Assembly (NCBI GenBank): GCA_963712955.1
Contig: CAVQKF010000014.1
Span: forward strand, 372,001-436,000
Direction of reading: 5' to 3'
From: DATFVJ01 sp963712955
Lineage (GTDB): Bacteria; Actinomycetota; Actinomycetes; Streptosporangiales; Streptosporangiaceae
DNA: 64,000 nucleotides
Shown here in pieces: positions 7,858-16,592 of this stretch. The notes beneath the pieces were generated by a model, which was not told where the DNA came from, searched no databases, and was given only the letters and a program-made list of their open reading frames with translations. The position numbers and the translations under genes are program-made. Position 1 is the first letter of the stretch. Each line of letters starts with the position of its first letter.

Positions 7858-9789
7858 TTGTCCTATGACGCACGCTCGATTACGGTCCTCGAGGGACTCG
7901 AGGCGGTCCGCAAGCGCCCCGGCATGTATATCGGCTCGACCGGGGAGCGCGGCCTCCACCATCTGGTGTACGAGGTTGTGGACAACTCGGTCGATGAGGC
8001 CCTCGCTGGCTATTGCGACCGAATCGACGTCACCCTGCTCGCCGACGGCGGTGTCATTGTGGTCGACAACGGCCGCGGCATCCCGGTTGACCTGCACCCG
8101 GTGGAAAAGCGGCCCGCGGTCGAGGTCGTGCTGACCACCCTGCACGCGGGCGGCAAGTTCGACGGCAAGTCCTACGCCGTCTCAGGCGGGCTGCACGGCG
8201 TTGGTGTTTCTGTGGTCAACGCCCTGTCGTCCCGTCTCGATGTGGAGGTTCGCAGGGACGGCCACGCCTGGCGGCAGTCCTACCGCATTGGCCATCCGGC
8301 CGGGCCGATTGTCCGAGGCGAACCCACGGACCAGACCGGTACCACGATCACGTTCTGGCCGGACGAGTCGGTGTTCGAGACGACCGCGTGGAACTTCGAG
8401 ACCCTGTCCAGGCGGATGCAGGAGATGGCGTTCCTCAACCGGGGCCTGGCGATCGCCCTCACCGACGAACGGCCCGACCACGTCAACGGCGAGCCGCATG
8501 TCGTGAGCTACAGGTACGACGGCGGGATCGCGGACTTCGTCCGTTACCTGAACGCGTCCAAGGAACCCGTGCATGGTTCCGTTATCGAGTTCGCCGAGGA
8601 CGGTCAGGGCATCGCGGTCGAGGTCGCGATGCAGTGGACGGGCAGCTACTCGGAGTCTGTCCACACGTTCGCCAATACGATCAACACCGCCGAGGGTGGC
8701 ACGCACGAGGAGGGTTTCCGCGCCGCGCTCACGTCGATCATCAACAGGTACGCGCGCGAGCAGAAACTACTGCGGGAGAAGGACGAGAACCTCAGCGGTG
8801 AGGACGTGCGGGAGGGCCTTACCGCGATCGTCTCGATCAAGCTTGCCGAGCCGCAGTTCGAGGGCCAGACCAAGACCAAGCTCGGCAACACCGAGGCCAA
8901 GTCGTTTGTGCAGAGGGTGGTCAACGAGCACCTGCGTGACTGGCTGGACCGCAACCCTGGCGAGGCCAAGGAGGTCGTCACCAAAGCCACCCAGGCGGCG
9001 CGTGCCAGGATCGCCGCCAGGCAGGCGCGTGATCTCACCCGCCGCAAGAGCCTGCTTGAGTCCACGTCACTACCGGGCAAACTCGCCGACTGCCAGTCGA
9101 CCGACCCGGCGCGCACCGAGATCTACGTCGTCGAGGGTGACTCGGCGGGTGGCTCGGCCAAGGGCGGCCGCGACCCGCTGTTCCAGGCGATCCTCCCGAT
9201 CAGGGGCAAGATCCTTAATGTCGAGAAGGCCCGCATCGACCGGGTGCTGAGGAACAACGAGGTCCAGGCGATGATCACGGCGCTTGGCACGGGAATCCAC
9301 GACGAATTCGATATCTCACGGCTGCGGTACCACAAGATCATCTTGATGGCCGACGCGGATGTGGACGGCCAGCACATCCGTACGCTGCTGCTGACGCTGC
9401 TGTTCCGGTTCATGAAGCCGCTGATCGAGGCGGGCCATGTCTATCTGGCGCAGCCACCTCTCTACAAGATCAAGTGGGAGGGGCGGGGGGCCGAGCCCGA
9501 GTACGCCTACTCGGACCCGGAGCGGGATGTCCTGATCGAGGCGGGCATCGCCGCCGGCCGCAAAAGGCCACGCGACGGCGTGCAGCGATTCAAGGGTCTC
9601 GGTGAGATGAACGCGACTGAACTGTGGGATACCACCATGAACCCGGCCAATCGGGTGCTGCTCCAGGTCACCCTGGACGACGCCGCACAGGCCGATGAGC
9701 TTTTCAGCGTTCTGATGGGCGAGGACGTGGAGTCGAGGCGGGCGTTCATCCAGCGCAACGCCAAAGACGTCAGGTTCCTCGACATCTAG
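7858..9789 (+). CDS. gyrB: DNA gyrase subunit B
   Basis: ATPase subunit of DNA gyrase, which introduces negative supercoils with GyrA (643 aa). It has the GHKL ATP site (EVVDNSVDEALAG, VDNGRGIPV, GGLHGVGVSVVNALS), the Toprim motif EGDSAGGSAKGGRD and DADVDGQHIRTLLLT, and the C-terminal QRFKGLGEMNA. TTG 7858 is chosen because GGAGGAG lies 7 nt upstream and LSYDARSITVLEGLEAVRKR is the conserved N-terminus. An upstream GTG at 7648 would add about 70 low-complexity residues. Confidence 0.96.
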   Translation: MSYDARSITVLEGLEAVRKRPGMYIGSTGERGLHHLVYEVVDNSVDEALAGYCDRIDVTLLADGGVIVVDNGRGIPVDLHPVEKRPAVEVVLTTLHAGGKFDGKSYAVSGGLHGVGVSVVNALSSRLDVEVRRDGHAWRQSYRIGHPAGPIVRGEPTDQTGTTITFWPDESVFETTAWNFETLSRRMQEMAFLNRGLAIALTDERPDHVNGEPHVVSYRYDGGIADFVRYLNASKEPVHGSVIEFAEDGQGIAVEVAMQWTGSYSESVHTFANTINTAEGGTHEEGFRAALTSIINRYAREQKLLREKDENLSGEDVREGLTAIVSIKLAEPQFEGQTKTKLGNTEAKSFVQRVVNEHLRDWLDRNPGEAKEVVTKATQAARARIAARQARDLTRRKSLLESTSLPGKLADCQSTDPARTEIYVVEGDSAGGSAKGGRDPLFQAILPIRGKILNVEKARIDRVLRNNEVQAMITALGTGIHDEFDISRLRYHKIILMADADVDGQHIRTLLLTLLFRFMKPLIEAGHVYLAQPPLYKIKWEGRGAEPEYAYSDPERDVLIEAGIAAGRKRPRDGVQRFKGLGEMNATELWDTTMNPANRVLLQVTLDDAAQADELFSVLMGEDVESRRAFIQRNAKDVRFLDI

Positions 9790-9820
9790 AAGCGTGACAC
9801 ATGAGCCGGACGTCGCAGAT

Positions 9821-9874
9821 CCATGATCGTGGTTGATTTCATGCACATAGAACCAGAATCCACCACGATCATGG
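9821..9874. repeat. Long inverted repeat (hairpin) between gyrB and gyrA
   Basis: CCATGATCGTGGTTGATT (9821-9838) and AATCCACCACGATCATGG (9857-9874) pair at 17 of 18 positions around an 18-nt loop. It lies in the 298-bp gyrB-gyrA gap, is less GC-rich than its surroundings and lacks a T-run, so it is not a classic terminator. It could be a regulatory RNA hairpin or a small mobile palindrome. Nothing else was recognised in the gap. Confidence 0.75.
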
Positions 9875-10087
9875 AAATGAGGTGCGGATGGGACGCGATC
9901 ATCGCGCAGACGCCGCACAAATCAGGGCAAAACGGGCTGGCGTCGCGGTGACCAGCCGCCACGGTGAAGATTGTCGCAGGCAGTAACGGTCGGCGACGCG
10001 GCGGGAAGCCGGATCCGCAGCTAAGTGGGTGGATCGGCCAGCGGCAGCCGTTATGGCGACCAAATGAAATCCGAGAAAGGACGGCAC

Positions 10088-12655
10088 GTGACGGACGTAG
10101 AAACACCTGGGGCAGAGGTGCCCGAGGGTGGCCGCGTCGAGCCCGTCGACATCCAGATGGAGATGCAGCGCAGCTACATCGACTACGCGATGTCGGTCAT
10201 CGTCGGCCGTGCGCTCCCCGACGTCCGCGACGGCCTCAAACCGGTGCACACCCGGGTGCTCTATGCCATGTACGACGGCGGCTACCGGCCCGACCGCGGG
10301 TACTTCAAGTGCTCGCGGGTGGTCGGTGACGTCATGGGGCAGTACCATCCGCACGGCGACGCGGCGATCTACGACGCGCTCGTCCGCCTCGCCCAGCCGT
10401 GGTCCATGCGGATGCCGCTGATCGACGGGCAGGGCAACTTCGGCTCGCCGGGCAACGACCCGCCGGCCGCCATGCGGTACACCGAGTGCAGGCTCGCGCC
10501 ACTTGCGATGGAGATGCTGCGCGACATCGAAAAGGACACCGTCGAATTCCGTGACAACTACGATGGCCGCTCCAGTGAGCCTGTGGTCCTGCCCTCACGG
10601 TTCCCGAACCTGCTCGTCAACGGGTCGGCGGGCATCGCGGTCGGCATGGCGACGAACATCCCACCGCACAACCTGCGCGAGATCGCGGCAGGCGTCCACT
10701 GGTACCTGGAGACTTTCGACGAATCCTTGGGGGGCACGGCCGACGGCGCCGCACAGGAGGCGCTGCTCAACGCGCTGATCGAGCGGATCAAGGGCCCGGA
10801 TTTCCCGACCCACGGCCTGATCGTCGGCCGGCGCGGCATCGAGGAGGCATACCGCACAGGGCGTGGCTCGATCACCATGCGCGCGGTGGTGGAAGTGGAG
10901 GAGGACGTCAAGGGGCGTGCCAACCTTGTTGTTACCGAGCTTCCCTACCAGGTCAACCCGGACAACCTGGCGCTGAAGATCGCTGAGCTTGTCAAGGACG
11001 GCCGCGTCACGGGAATCGCGGATGTGCGGGACGAGACGAGCGGCCGCACGGGGCAGCGCCTAGTGATCGTGCTCAAGCGGGACGCTGTCGCCAAGGTCGT
11101 GCTGAACAACCTGTACAAGCATACGCAACTGCAGGAGACGTTCGGCGCCAACATGCTCGCCCTGGTCGACGGAGTGCCGCGGACGCTGCGCCTTGACCAG
11201 TTCATCACGTACTGGGTGGCACACCAGATCGAGGTCATCGTCCGCCGGACGCGTTTCCTGCTGCGCAAGGCCGAGGAGCGGGCCCACATCCTGCGCGCGC
11301 TGCTGAAGGCGATCGACAGGATTGACGAGGTGATCGCGCTCATCCGGGCAAGCGCGTCGGCCGCCGAGGCCCAGCAAAGCCTGATCGATCTCCTGGAGAT
11401 CGACGAGATCCAGGCACGCGCCATCCTCGACATGCAGCTGCGCAAGCTTGCCGCGCTCGAACGCCAGGCGCTTGTCGACGAGTACGACGAGCTGATGACG
11501 CAGATCGCCGATTACACCGACATCCTCGGCTCGCCGGCGCGTCAGCGGCAGATTGTCGGCGATGAGCTAGACGAGATCGTGGACAAGTTCGGGGACGATC
11601 GCCGAACCAAGATCATCCCGTACGACGGCGACGTGTCCATGGAGGACCTGATCGCCGAGGAGGATGTCGTCGTCACGATTACCCGGGGCGGATACGCGAA
11701 GCGGACAAAGACGGATCTCTACCGCGCGCAGCGGCGCGGCGGCAAGGGAGTGCGCGGGGCGCAGTTGCGCCAGGACGACATCGTCGAGCACTTCTTCGTC
11801 ACGACCACTCACCATTGGATCCTGTTCTTCACCAACAAGGGCCGCGTCTACCGCGCCAAGGCGTACGAGCTTCCAGAGGCGGCCCGCGACGCCCGCGGCC
11901 AGCACGTGGCCAACATGCTCGCCTTCCAGCCGGACGAGCACATCGCCGAGGTGCTCGACCTGCGCGATTACGAGATCGCGCCGTACCTTGTGCTCGCCAC
12001 CAGCGGTGGGCTGGTGAAGAAGTCGCGGCTGACCGAGTTCGACTCGCCGCGGTCGGGCGGCATCATCGCGATCAACCTGCGCGACGACGACGAGGTCATC
12101 TCGGCCAGGCTGGTGAATCCAGAAGACGATCTGCTGCTGGTGAGCCGCCGCGCCCAGGCCATCAGATTCCACGCGAGCGACGAGGCGTTGCGGCCAATGG
12201 GACGCGCGACCAGCGGCGTTATCGGGATGCGATTTGTTGATGGCGACGAACTCCTGGGTACGCACGTGGTACAGGAAGACGAGGATGTGCTTGTAGCGAC
12301 GGAGGGAGGCTTCGCAAAACGGACTCAGGCAAACCAGTATCCTGTGCAGAACCGGGGCGGAAGGGGTGTACTGACCGCGAAGATCGTGAACTCGCGTGGC
12401 GGTCTGGTTGGCGCCCTCATGGTCCGGCCGGAGGATGAGGTGTTCGCGATTACGTCGGCTGGAGGAGTAATCCGTACCAGGGCGGGCGAGATCAAGCGGT
12501 CAGGCCGCCAGACCATGGGGGTGCGCCTCATGAACCTGGCCCCCGGCGACAGTGTCGTGGCGATCGCCAGGAACGCAGAATCCCTGGATGACGTCGGCGG
12601 TGATTCCGCCGACGACTCCGCTGCCGCTGGTACTGAGCCCGCCGACACCGAGTGA
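10088..12655 (+). CDS. gyrA: DNA gyrase subunit A
   Basis: Breakage-reunion subunit of gyrase (855 aa). The N-terminal domain has EMQRSYIDYAMSVIVGRALP, the quinolone region HPHGDAAIYDALVRLAQ with an Ala at the usual Ser83 position, and the catalytic tyrosine in AAMRYTECR. The C-terminal beta-pinwheel includes the GyrA box QRRGGKG (about residue 555). GTG 10088 has an AAAGGA site about 7 nt upstream and gives the start VTDVETPGAEV. The Ala at the Ser83 position may affect quinolone susceptibility; this is inference. Confidence 0.96.
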   Translation: MTDVETPGAEVPEGGRVEPVDIQMEMQRSYIDYAMSVIVGRALPDVRDGLKPVHTRVLYAMYDGGYRPDRGYFKCSRVVGDVMGQYHPHGDAAIYDALVRLAQPWSMRMPLIDGQGNFGSPGNDPPAAMRYTECRLAPLAMEMLRDIEKDTVEFRDNYDGRSSEPVVLPSRFPNLLVNGSAGIAVGMATNIPPHNLREIAAGVHWYLETFDESLGGTADGAAQEALLNALIERIKGPDFPTHGLIVGRRGIEEAYRTGRGSITMRAVVEVEEDVKGRANLVVTELPYQVNPDNLALKIAELVKDGRVTGIADVRDETSGRTGQRLVIVLKRDAVAKVVLNNLYKHTQLQETFGANMLALVDGVPRTLRLDQFITYWVAHQIEVIVRRTRFLLRKAEERAHILRALLKAIDRIDEVIALIRASASAAEAQQSLIDLLEIDEIQARAILDMQLRKLAALERQALVDEYDELMTQIADYTDILGSPARQRQIVGDELDEIVDKFGDDRRTKIIPYDGDVSMEDLIAEEDVVVTITRGGYAKRTKTDLYRAQRRGGKGVRGAQLRQDDIVEHFFVTTTHHWILFFTNKGRVYRAKAYELPEAARDARGQHVANMLAFQPDEHIAEVLDLRDYEIAPYLVLATSGGLVKKSRLTEFDSPRSGGIIAINLRDDDEVISARLVNPEDDLLLVSRRAQAIRFHASDEALRPMGRATSGVIGMRFVDGDELLGTHVVQEDEDVLVATEGGFAKRTQANQYPVQNRGGRGVLTAKIVNSRGGLVGALMVRPEDEVFAITSAGGVIRTRAGEIKRSGRQTMGVRLMNLAPGDSVVAIARNAESLDDVGGDSADDSAAAGTEPADTE

Positions 12656-12710
12656 TTCCGCAAATTCCCGGCTACCGACTCGGGTCCGCCGTGCGGAGGG
12701 AGACTGACCG

Positions 12711-14663
12711 GTGACTTCTCCGGAGAGCGGTGACCAGGCTCCGGGCTGGGACAGCCGTCCGGATGAGAACGTTGACAGGCCCGGCGCAGCGGCCAGCAAC
12801 AGTGCCTCGGCCGGTGGTGGTCTTGGAACCGGTGGTGGTTCTGGGGGTGGTGGCTCTGCGGGTGGTGGTTCTGGGGGCGGAGATGCGGTTGCGGCGGGAG
12901 GTCGGCCGGCGGTCAGGAATCGTCAGGCACGCGGCGCCAACGGGCGGTTTGTGAGGGCACGCCAGACCGCCGCGCGCGCCATAGCAGCGGACGACGCGAG
13001 CGCGTCGGGCAAGGTGACCGCCAAAGTGGAGGAGCAGGAAACCACTGTGCCATCAGCCAATGACACCGCGCGACCCGCCAATGACACCGCGCGACCCGCC
13101 AATGACACCGCGCGACCCGCCAATGACACCGCGCGACCCGCCAATGACACCGCGCGACCCGCCAATGACACCGCGCCACCAGTCGAGGACGCTACGGATG
13201 GGACGCGGGAGGTCACGGACACAATATGGTCCCAGAATGGGGCTGACCCCGTGAATGCGCCGCTGCCCGCGGGTACGTCCAGGACGGGAGGCGGTGGCTC
13301 GCAGGCTGCCGTGCCTGCGTGGAAGCCCGAAGCCGACGCGATCGCTCCCACGCCGGGATTCCCGGAGGAGGTCAAGGTGGATGGCCGCACATCGGCGGGG
13401 CGATGGCCACAAGACCCACCAGGCACTGACGGCAAGCGTCCGGCTGCGCGAGTGCCGCCGCTGCCCGCCGACGTGATCGCGCCCTCGTCGCGCCGAGCGC
13501 GGCCCGCCTCAGCCACGCCACCGGCAGGTTCACCCGTGCAGTCCGCGGCCGTGCCGACGCTGGACGCTCCGGCATCTGCGCCACCGCCTGCCCCGCCGGG
13601 CCCGCCACCGCCTGCCCCGCCACCGCCTGCCCCGCCGGGCGCGTCAAGGCCTGCGCCGTCTGGTGCGTCGGCGCCGCCGGATACGCCGGCTCCGTTCGCA
13701 GCTTCCACGCCGTTCGGCGTCCCCATGCCGCCGCCGGGAATTCCGATTCCGCCTGCTGGCGAGCCAGTGCACATCGACGCCCCGCCCGCCGCTGCGACGG
13801 CGGGTCCGCCAGGTGCCAGAACCGTGCCGGGTGGCCCGGTGCCGGGTGGCCCTGTGCTGGGTGGCCCTGTGCTGGGTGGCCCTGTGCTGGGTGGCCCCGT
13901 GCCGGGTGGCCCCGTGCCGGGTGGCCCCGTGCCCGGCGGTGCCGAGCCGGGGGGTGCCGAGCCGGGGGGTGCCGAGCCCTCGGGTGCCGAGCCGGGGGCT
14001 GTGCCCGGCGGTCCCGTGCCCTCGGGTGCCGTGCCCGGGGGTTCCGTGCCCGGGGGTTCCGTGCCCGGGGGTTCCGTGCCGGGAAGCGAGGTGCCGGGAA
14101 GCGAGGTGCCGGGAAGTGAGGTGCCGGGAAGCACCGGGCAAGGGGGCCCTGCATGGGCTGCGCCTGGCCGGCAAGTCGGCTGGCTCGACGCAGGCTCCGG
14201 GACCAAGGAGGCCCGGACTCGCGGTCGGCCGCCGCGGCAGCCCAATGTCGGCCGTGGACAGGCAAGCGCCGCTCAGGGACAGGTAAGGGCTCCGCGCCGG
14301 GCGCAGCTGGCGGTGGTGCGGATCGAACCGTGGTCGGTCATGAAGTTCAGCTTCGTGATCTCCCTAGTGTGCTTCATCGTGCTGTTCGTCGCCGTGGCCG
14401 TGCTCTATGGTGCCCTCGCCGGGCTCGGTGTCTTCGACTCGCTCCAGAAGACCATCCAGACCGTGACGTCGGGCCAGGGATCGAGCGGGGTAAGCGCCGT
14501 GACCTGGTTCTCCGCCTCGCGCATCCTTGGGTACACGGGGCTCATCGGGGCCGTGAACGTGATCTTGATTACCGCTCTCTCGACCGTTGGCGCGGTCCTC
14601 TACAACGTCGCCTCGGATCTGATCGGCGGCGGCATCGAGGTGACGCTGCGGGAGACCGAGTGA
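12711..14663 (+). CDS. DUF3566 membrane protein with very long repetitive N-terminus
   Basis: The last about 115 residues are a DUF3566 domain (RAQLAVVRIEPWSVMKFSF, two membrane helices, ITALSTVGAVLYNVASDLIG), found next to gyrA across actinobacteria; its role is unknown, perhaps in the cell envelope. The first about 530 residues are low-complexity: GGGSGGGG runs, six copies of ANDTARP or close variants, Pro-rich stretches, then long arrays of GGPVPGGPV, GGAEP, PGGSV and PGSEV units. They are presumably disordered and cytoplasmic. GTG 12711 has GGAGGGAG 8 nt upstream. Usual family members are much shorter (roughly 150-300 aa). Confidence 0.9.
   Translation: MTSPESGDQAPGWDSRPDENVDRPGAAASNSASAGGGLGTGGGSGGGGSAGGGSGGGDAVAAGGRPAVRNRQARGANGRFVRARQTAARAIAADDASASGKVTAKVEEQETTVPSANDTARPANDTARPANDTARPANDTARPANDTARPANDTAPPVEDATDGTREVTDTIWSQNGADPVNAPLPAGTSRTGGGGSQAAVPAWKPEADAIAPTPGFPEEVKVDGRTSAGRWPQDPPGTDGKRPAARVPPLPADVIAPSSRRARPASATPPAGSPVQSAAVPTLDAPASAPPPAPPGPPPPAPPPPAPPGASRPAPSGASAPPDTPAPFAASTPFGVPMPPPGIPIPPAGEPVHIDAPPAAATAGPPGARTVPGGPVPGGPVLGGPVLGGPVLGGPVPGGPVPGGPVPGGAEPGGAEPGGAEPSGAEPGAVPGGPVPSGAVPGGSVPGGSVPGGSVPGSEVPGSEVPGSEVPGSTGQGGPAWAAPGRQVGWLDAGSGTKEARTRGRPPRQPNVGRGQASAAQGQVRAPRRAQLAVVRIEPWSVMKFSFVISLVCFIVLFVAVAVLYGALAGLGVFDSLQKTIQTVTSGQGSSGVSAVTWFSASRILGYTGLIGAVNVILITALSTVGAVLYNVASDLIGGGIEVTLRETE
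13056..13181. repeat. Six 21-bp tandem repeats within the DUF3566 gene
   Basis: Six units beginning GCCAATGACACCGCGC follow each other in frame, encoding ANDTARP heptads; the last copy differs at its end. Near-identity of the units suggests recent slippage expansion. Confidence 0.9.
13826..14135. repeat. 15-bp repeat arrays within the DUF3566 gene
   Basis: Four successive families of 15-bp in-frame units: GTGCCGGGTGGCCCG-like, GAGCCGGGGGGTGCC-like, GTGCCCGGGGGTTCC-like and GTGCCGGGAAGCGAG-like. They encode pentapeptides PGGPV, PGGAE, PGGSV and PGSEV. Each family is more alike within itself than to the others. Confidence 0.88.
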
Positions 14664-14847
14664 CGGCGTCAGCGGTCCGACCGGGTGAGTGGCGGAGCAC
14701 GGGTCGGGGCAGGTTGCCGGCGGAGACCGCCCTGGCGGAGACCAGCTCGTTCGTGACCCGCGCAGACCGGCCCGTTCGGGTCCCGCTGAACCCCGTTTCT
14801 CGCTGGCCCGCCGGATGCGGTAATCTTCAGCAGCGTTTGGTACTTAT

Positions 14848-14921
14848 GGGCCTGTAGCTCAGTCGGTTAGAGCGCGTCCCTGATAAGGACGAGGCCGATG
14901 GTTCAAGTCCATCCAGGCCCA
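14848..14921 (+). tRNA. tRNA-Ile (GAT)
   Basis: A 74-nt cloverleaf: acceptor GGGCCTG/CAGGCCC, D-arm GCTC AGTCGGTTA GAGC, anticodon stem CGTCC/GGACG with loop CTGATAA (anticodon GAT), T-arm GATGG TTCAAGT CCATC and discriminator A. CCA is not encoded. Its position after gyrA-DUF3566 is conserved in actinobacteria. Confidence 0.97.
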
Positions 14922-15015
14922 CAAATTTTTCCTGGTCTTCCGTTGGCTTCGATGTACCCGGGTGCCTGCCCAGGGGAACGGCCCATGGAACCCCCGCCCC
15001 GGTGCTTGGTCAGCG

Positions 15016-15262
15016 GGCGACCCGGCGCCGGGCACGTGGATCGGCGGCTGGATGGACTAGCGCAACGGCATGCAGACGATGTCACTGGACGGCACGAGCG
15101 GCGGCGAACCGCTGCGCGGCCTGGACGCGCGCCGGCCTCCGCACGGTCATCTACGTCAACATCTTCCCGAACATCCTGCTGAGCCTGCACCCCGACTACG
15201 TGATGACGCACAGGCTCGTGCCGCTCGCGGTGGATCGCACACGGATCGAGTGCACGTTGCGT
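15016..15262 (+). pseudogene. Remnant of Rieske-type aromatic-ring dioxygenase alpha subunit
   Basis: Fragment of the C-terminal catalytic domain of a ring-hydroxylating dioxygenase large subunit. One frame reads TWIGGWMD, a TAG stop, then RNGMQTMSLDG; after a +1 shift it continues TVIYVNIFPNILLSLHPDY and VMTHRLVPLAVDRTRIEC. This matches the family pattern GGWMDL...METMSLDG...FPNLLLSLHPDYVMTHRL. The N-terminal Rieske centre is absent, so it is dead. Confidence 0.75.
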
Positions 15263-15267
15263 TGCTG

Positions 15268-15393
15268 GCCGGCGAGCTCCACGCGCAACTCACGGAAGAA
15301 CCACTCGGCCACGTTCTCCCGCATATAGCCTCGCCCGCCAAAGACCTGACCGCGGCCGGCTACCCGCCCCGCCATTTCAGATGAGAGCAGCTT
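15268..15393 (-). pseudogene. Remnant of an acyl-CoA dehydrogenase C-terminus
   Basis: On the minus strand KLLSSEMAGRVAGRG and QVFGGRGYMRENVAEWFFRE match the C-terminal helical domain of acyl-CoA dehydrogenases (QxFGGRGYMRE signature). Only about 42 residues remain. Overlapping its 5' end is a promoter-proximal gene start: AGGAGG, then ATG at 15406 reading MLNGKAALI before a stop, which resembles the first residues of a short-chain dehydrogenase. A deletion probably fused the two. Convergent with the dioxygenase remnant. Confidence 0.65.
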
Positions 15394-15423
15394 TGCCGTT
15401 GAGCATTGCGGACCTCCTGGGTT

Positions 15424-15439
15424 GACTGAATGTTCAGTC
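15424..15439. promoter_or_regulatory. Palindromic TetR-type operator
   Basis: GACTGAA-TG-TTCAGTC is a perfect 7-bp inverted repeat with a 2-bp spacer, between the remnant divergent gene start (15406, minus strand) and the TetR gene (15554, plus strand). It is typical of TetR operators placed to repress both the regulator and its neighbour. Confidence 0.7.
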
Positions 15440-15553
15440 TAGAAACCTGGTACCTTCGGGACACGGGCACAGGGCTCGATCGCCAGACTTGATGATCGGA
15501 GACGACGACCGGAGACTGGTGCCCGCGGGACTGGATTGGGCGAGGATGTCACC

Positions 15554-16252
15554 ATGGATGTGCATGCTGACGTGAACGGCGGTACGGGTGACCAGCGCCG
15601 TGAGCAGATGCTCCGTGCGGCGCTCGACGTCATCGTGGCGCGCGGTTTCGCGGAGACACGGATCGCCGACGTCGCGGAGTGTGCGGGAACCAGCCCTGCG
15701 CTTGTCATCTATTACTTCAAGACCAAGGACCAGTTGCTGACAGATGCCATCCGGTACTCGGAGGACAGCTGGTACGCCGAGGGCCAGCGGCGGATGGCCG
15801 CGATCTCGACGGCGGCGGGCAAGCTCGAGGAGATCATCGCCATGAGCTGCCTGCCGGAAGCCGATACGGAGCCGGCTGGATCGTGGCTGCTCTGGCTGGA
15901 CTTCTGGACCCAGGCTGCGCGGCACGCCGAGGTCGCGAGCGTACGGCAGAAGGCCGACGAACGGTGGCGGGAGACGATCAAGTCGCTCGTGCTTGCGGGC
16001 CAGGATGCGGGCGAATTCCACGCGGTGAACGCCCTGGACTTCGCGGTCAGTTTGTCCGCGCTGCTCGACGGGCTCGCGATCCAGATCGCCCTCGCGGATC
16101 CCGCGGTGGACGCATGGCGCGCCTTCGAGCTGAGCATGCGTTTTGCCGCGCAGCAGCTTGGTTTCGAATGGACCGGGTCGCAGCGCGGCGGCGTGGCGCG
16201 CCGTCAGCGGTCCGGGCACCCTGATGCCCGTGGCGCCGGTGCCGGGCAGTGA
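15554..16252 (+). CDS. TetR/AcrR family transcriptional regulator
   Basis: TetR-family repressor of 232 aa. The N-terminal HTH is clear (REQMLRAALDVIVARGFAE, IADVAECAGTSPALVIYYFK), with a BetI-like all-alpha ligand domain after it. ATG 15554 has GAGGA 7 nt upstream; a TTG six codons earlier is less likely. A perfect palindromic operator lies 115-130 bp upstream. The divergent genes it would control survive only as fragments, so it may now be an orphan regulator. The last 30 residues are basic and unconserved. Confidence 0.88.
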   Translation: MDVHADVNGGTGDQRREQMLRAALDVIVARGFAETRIADVAECAGTSPALVIYYFKTKDQLLTDAIRYSEDSWYAEGQRRMAAISTAAGKLEEIIAMSCLPEADTEPAGSWLLWLDFWTQAARHAEVASVRQKADERWRETIKSLVLAGQDAGEFHAVNALDFAVSLSALLDGLAIQIALADPAVDAWRAFELSMRFAAQQLGFEWTGSQRGGVARRQRSGHPDARGAGAGQ

Positions 16253-16315
16253 CCGTGGAGGCCCGCGCCCTGGCGTGGGTAAGCAGGGGAGCGGGGATGG
16301 CAAGGAGGTCGCCGG

Positions 16316-16521
16316 GTGCCTGGTGGAAACGTTCAGCTGGTCTCGCTGACTGTGGAGCGCCTGGTGTTCCGGGGTCGGCAACCCAGATCATGCTGCGGCT
16401 CGCGCCAGGTGCGCAGCTGCGGGCGCTCGTGCAGAACGACGGTGCACCTGGTGAGGTTGCGCCGCGAACCCCGGTGCACGTTTTTCTTGCCCCGGAAGCG
16501 CCACGCGTCCTGGGCGGATAA
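16316..16521 (+). pseudogene. Remnant of an ABC transporter ATPase (TOBE domain)
   Basis: Two frames together give VQLVSLTVERLVFRG, then after a one-base shift ATQIMLRLAPGAQLRALV and VHVFLAPEAPRVLGG before a stop. This is the C-terminal TOBE domain of a PotA-type spermidine/putrescine-like importer ATPase. The ATPase domain is missing. It fills most of the 340-bp gap after the TetR gene. Confidence 0.6.
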
Positions 16522-16592
16522 GGCGATCAGGCGCCCGCTCCAGCGGAGCACCCGCTCGCGGTCAGCTTACTGACGGTAATTGGAGTGCTGAG

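Noticed and set aside
13056..13181. Regular 21-bp repeats as a possible CRISPR array
   Set aside because: Units are directly adjacent with no spacers and are in frame inside a gene; no cas genes nearby.
12913..14265. Long minus-strand and alternative-frame ORFs with striking repeats (such as ARCHWRV) opposite the DUF3566 gene
   Set aside because: They are frame shadows of the DNA repeats in the real gene, which has a good ribosome site and a conserved C-terminal domain.
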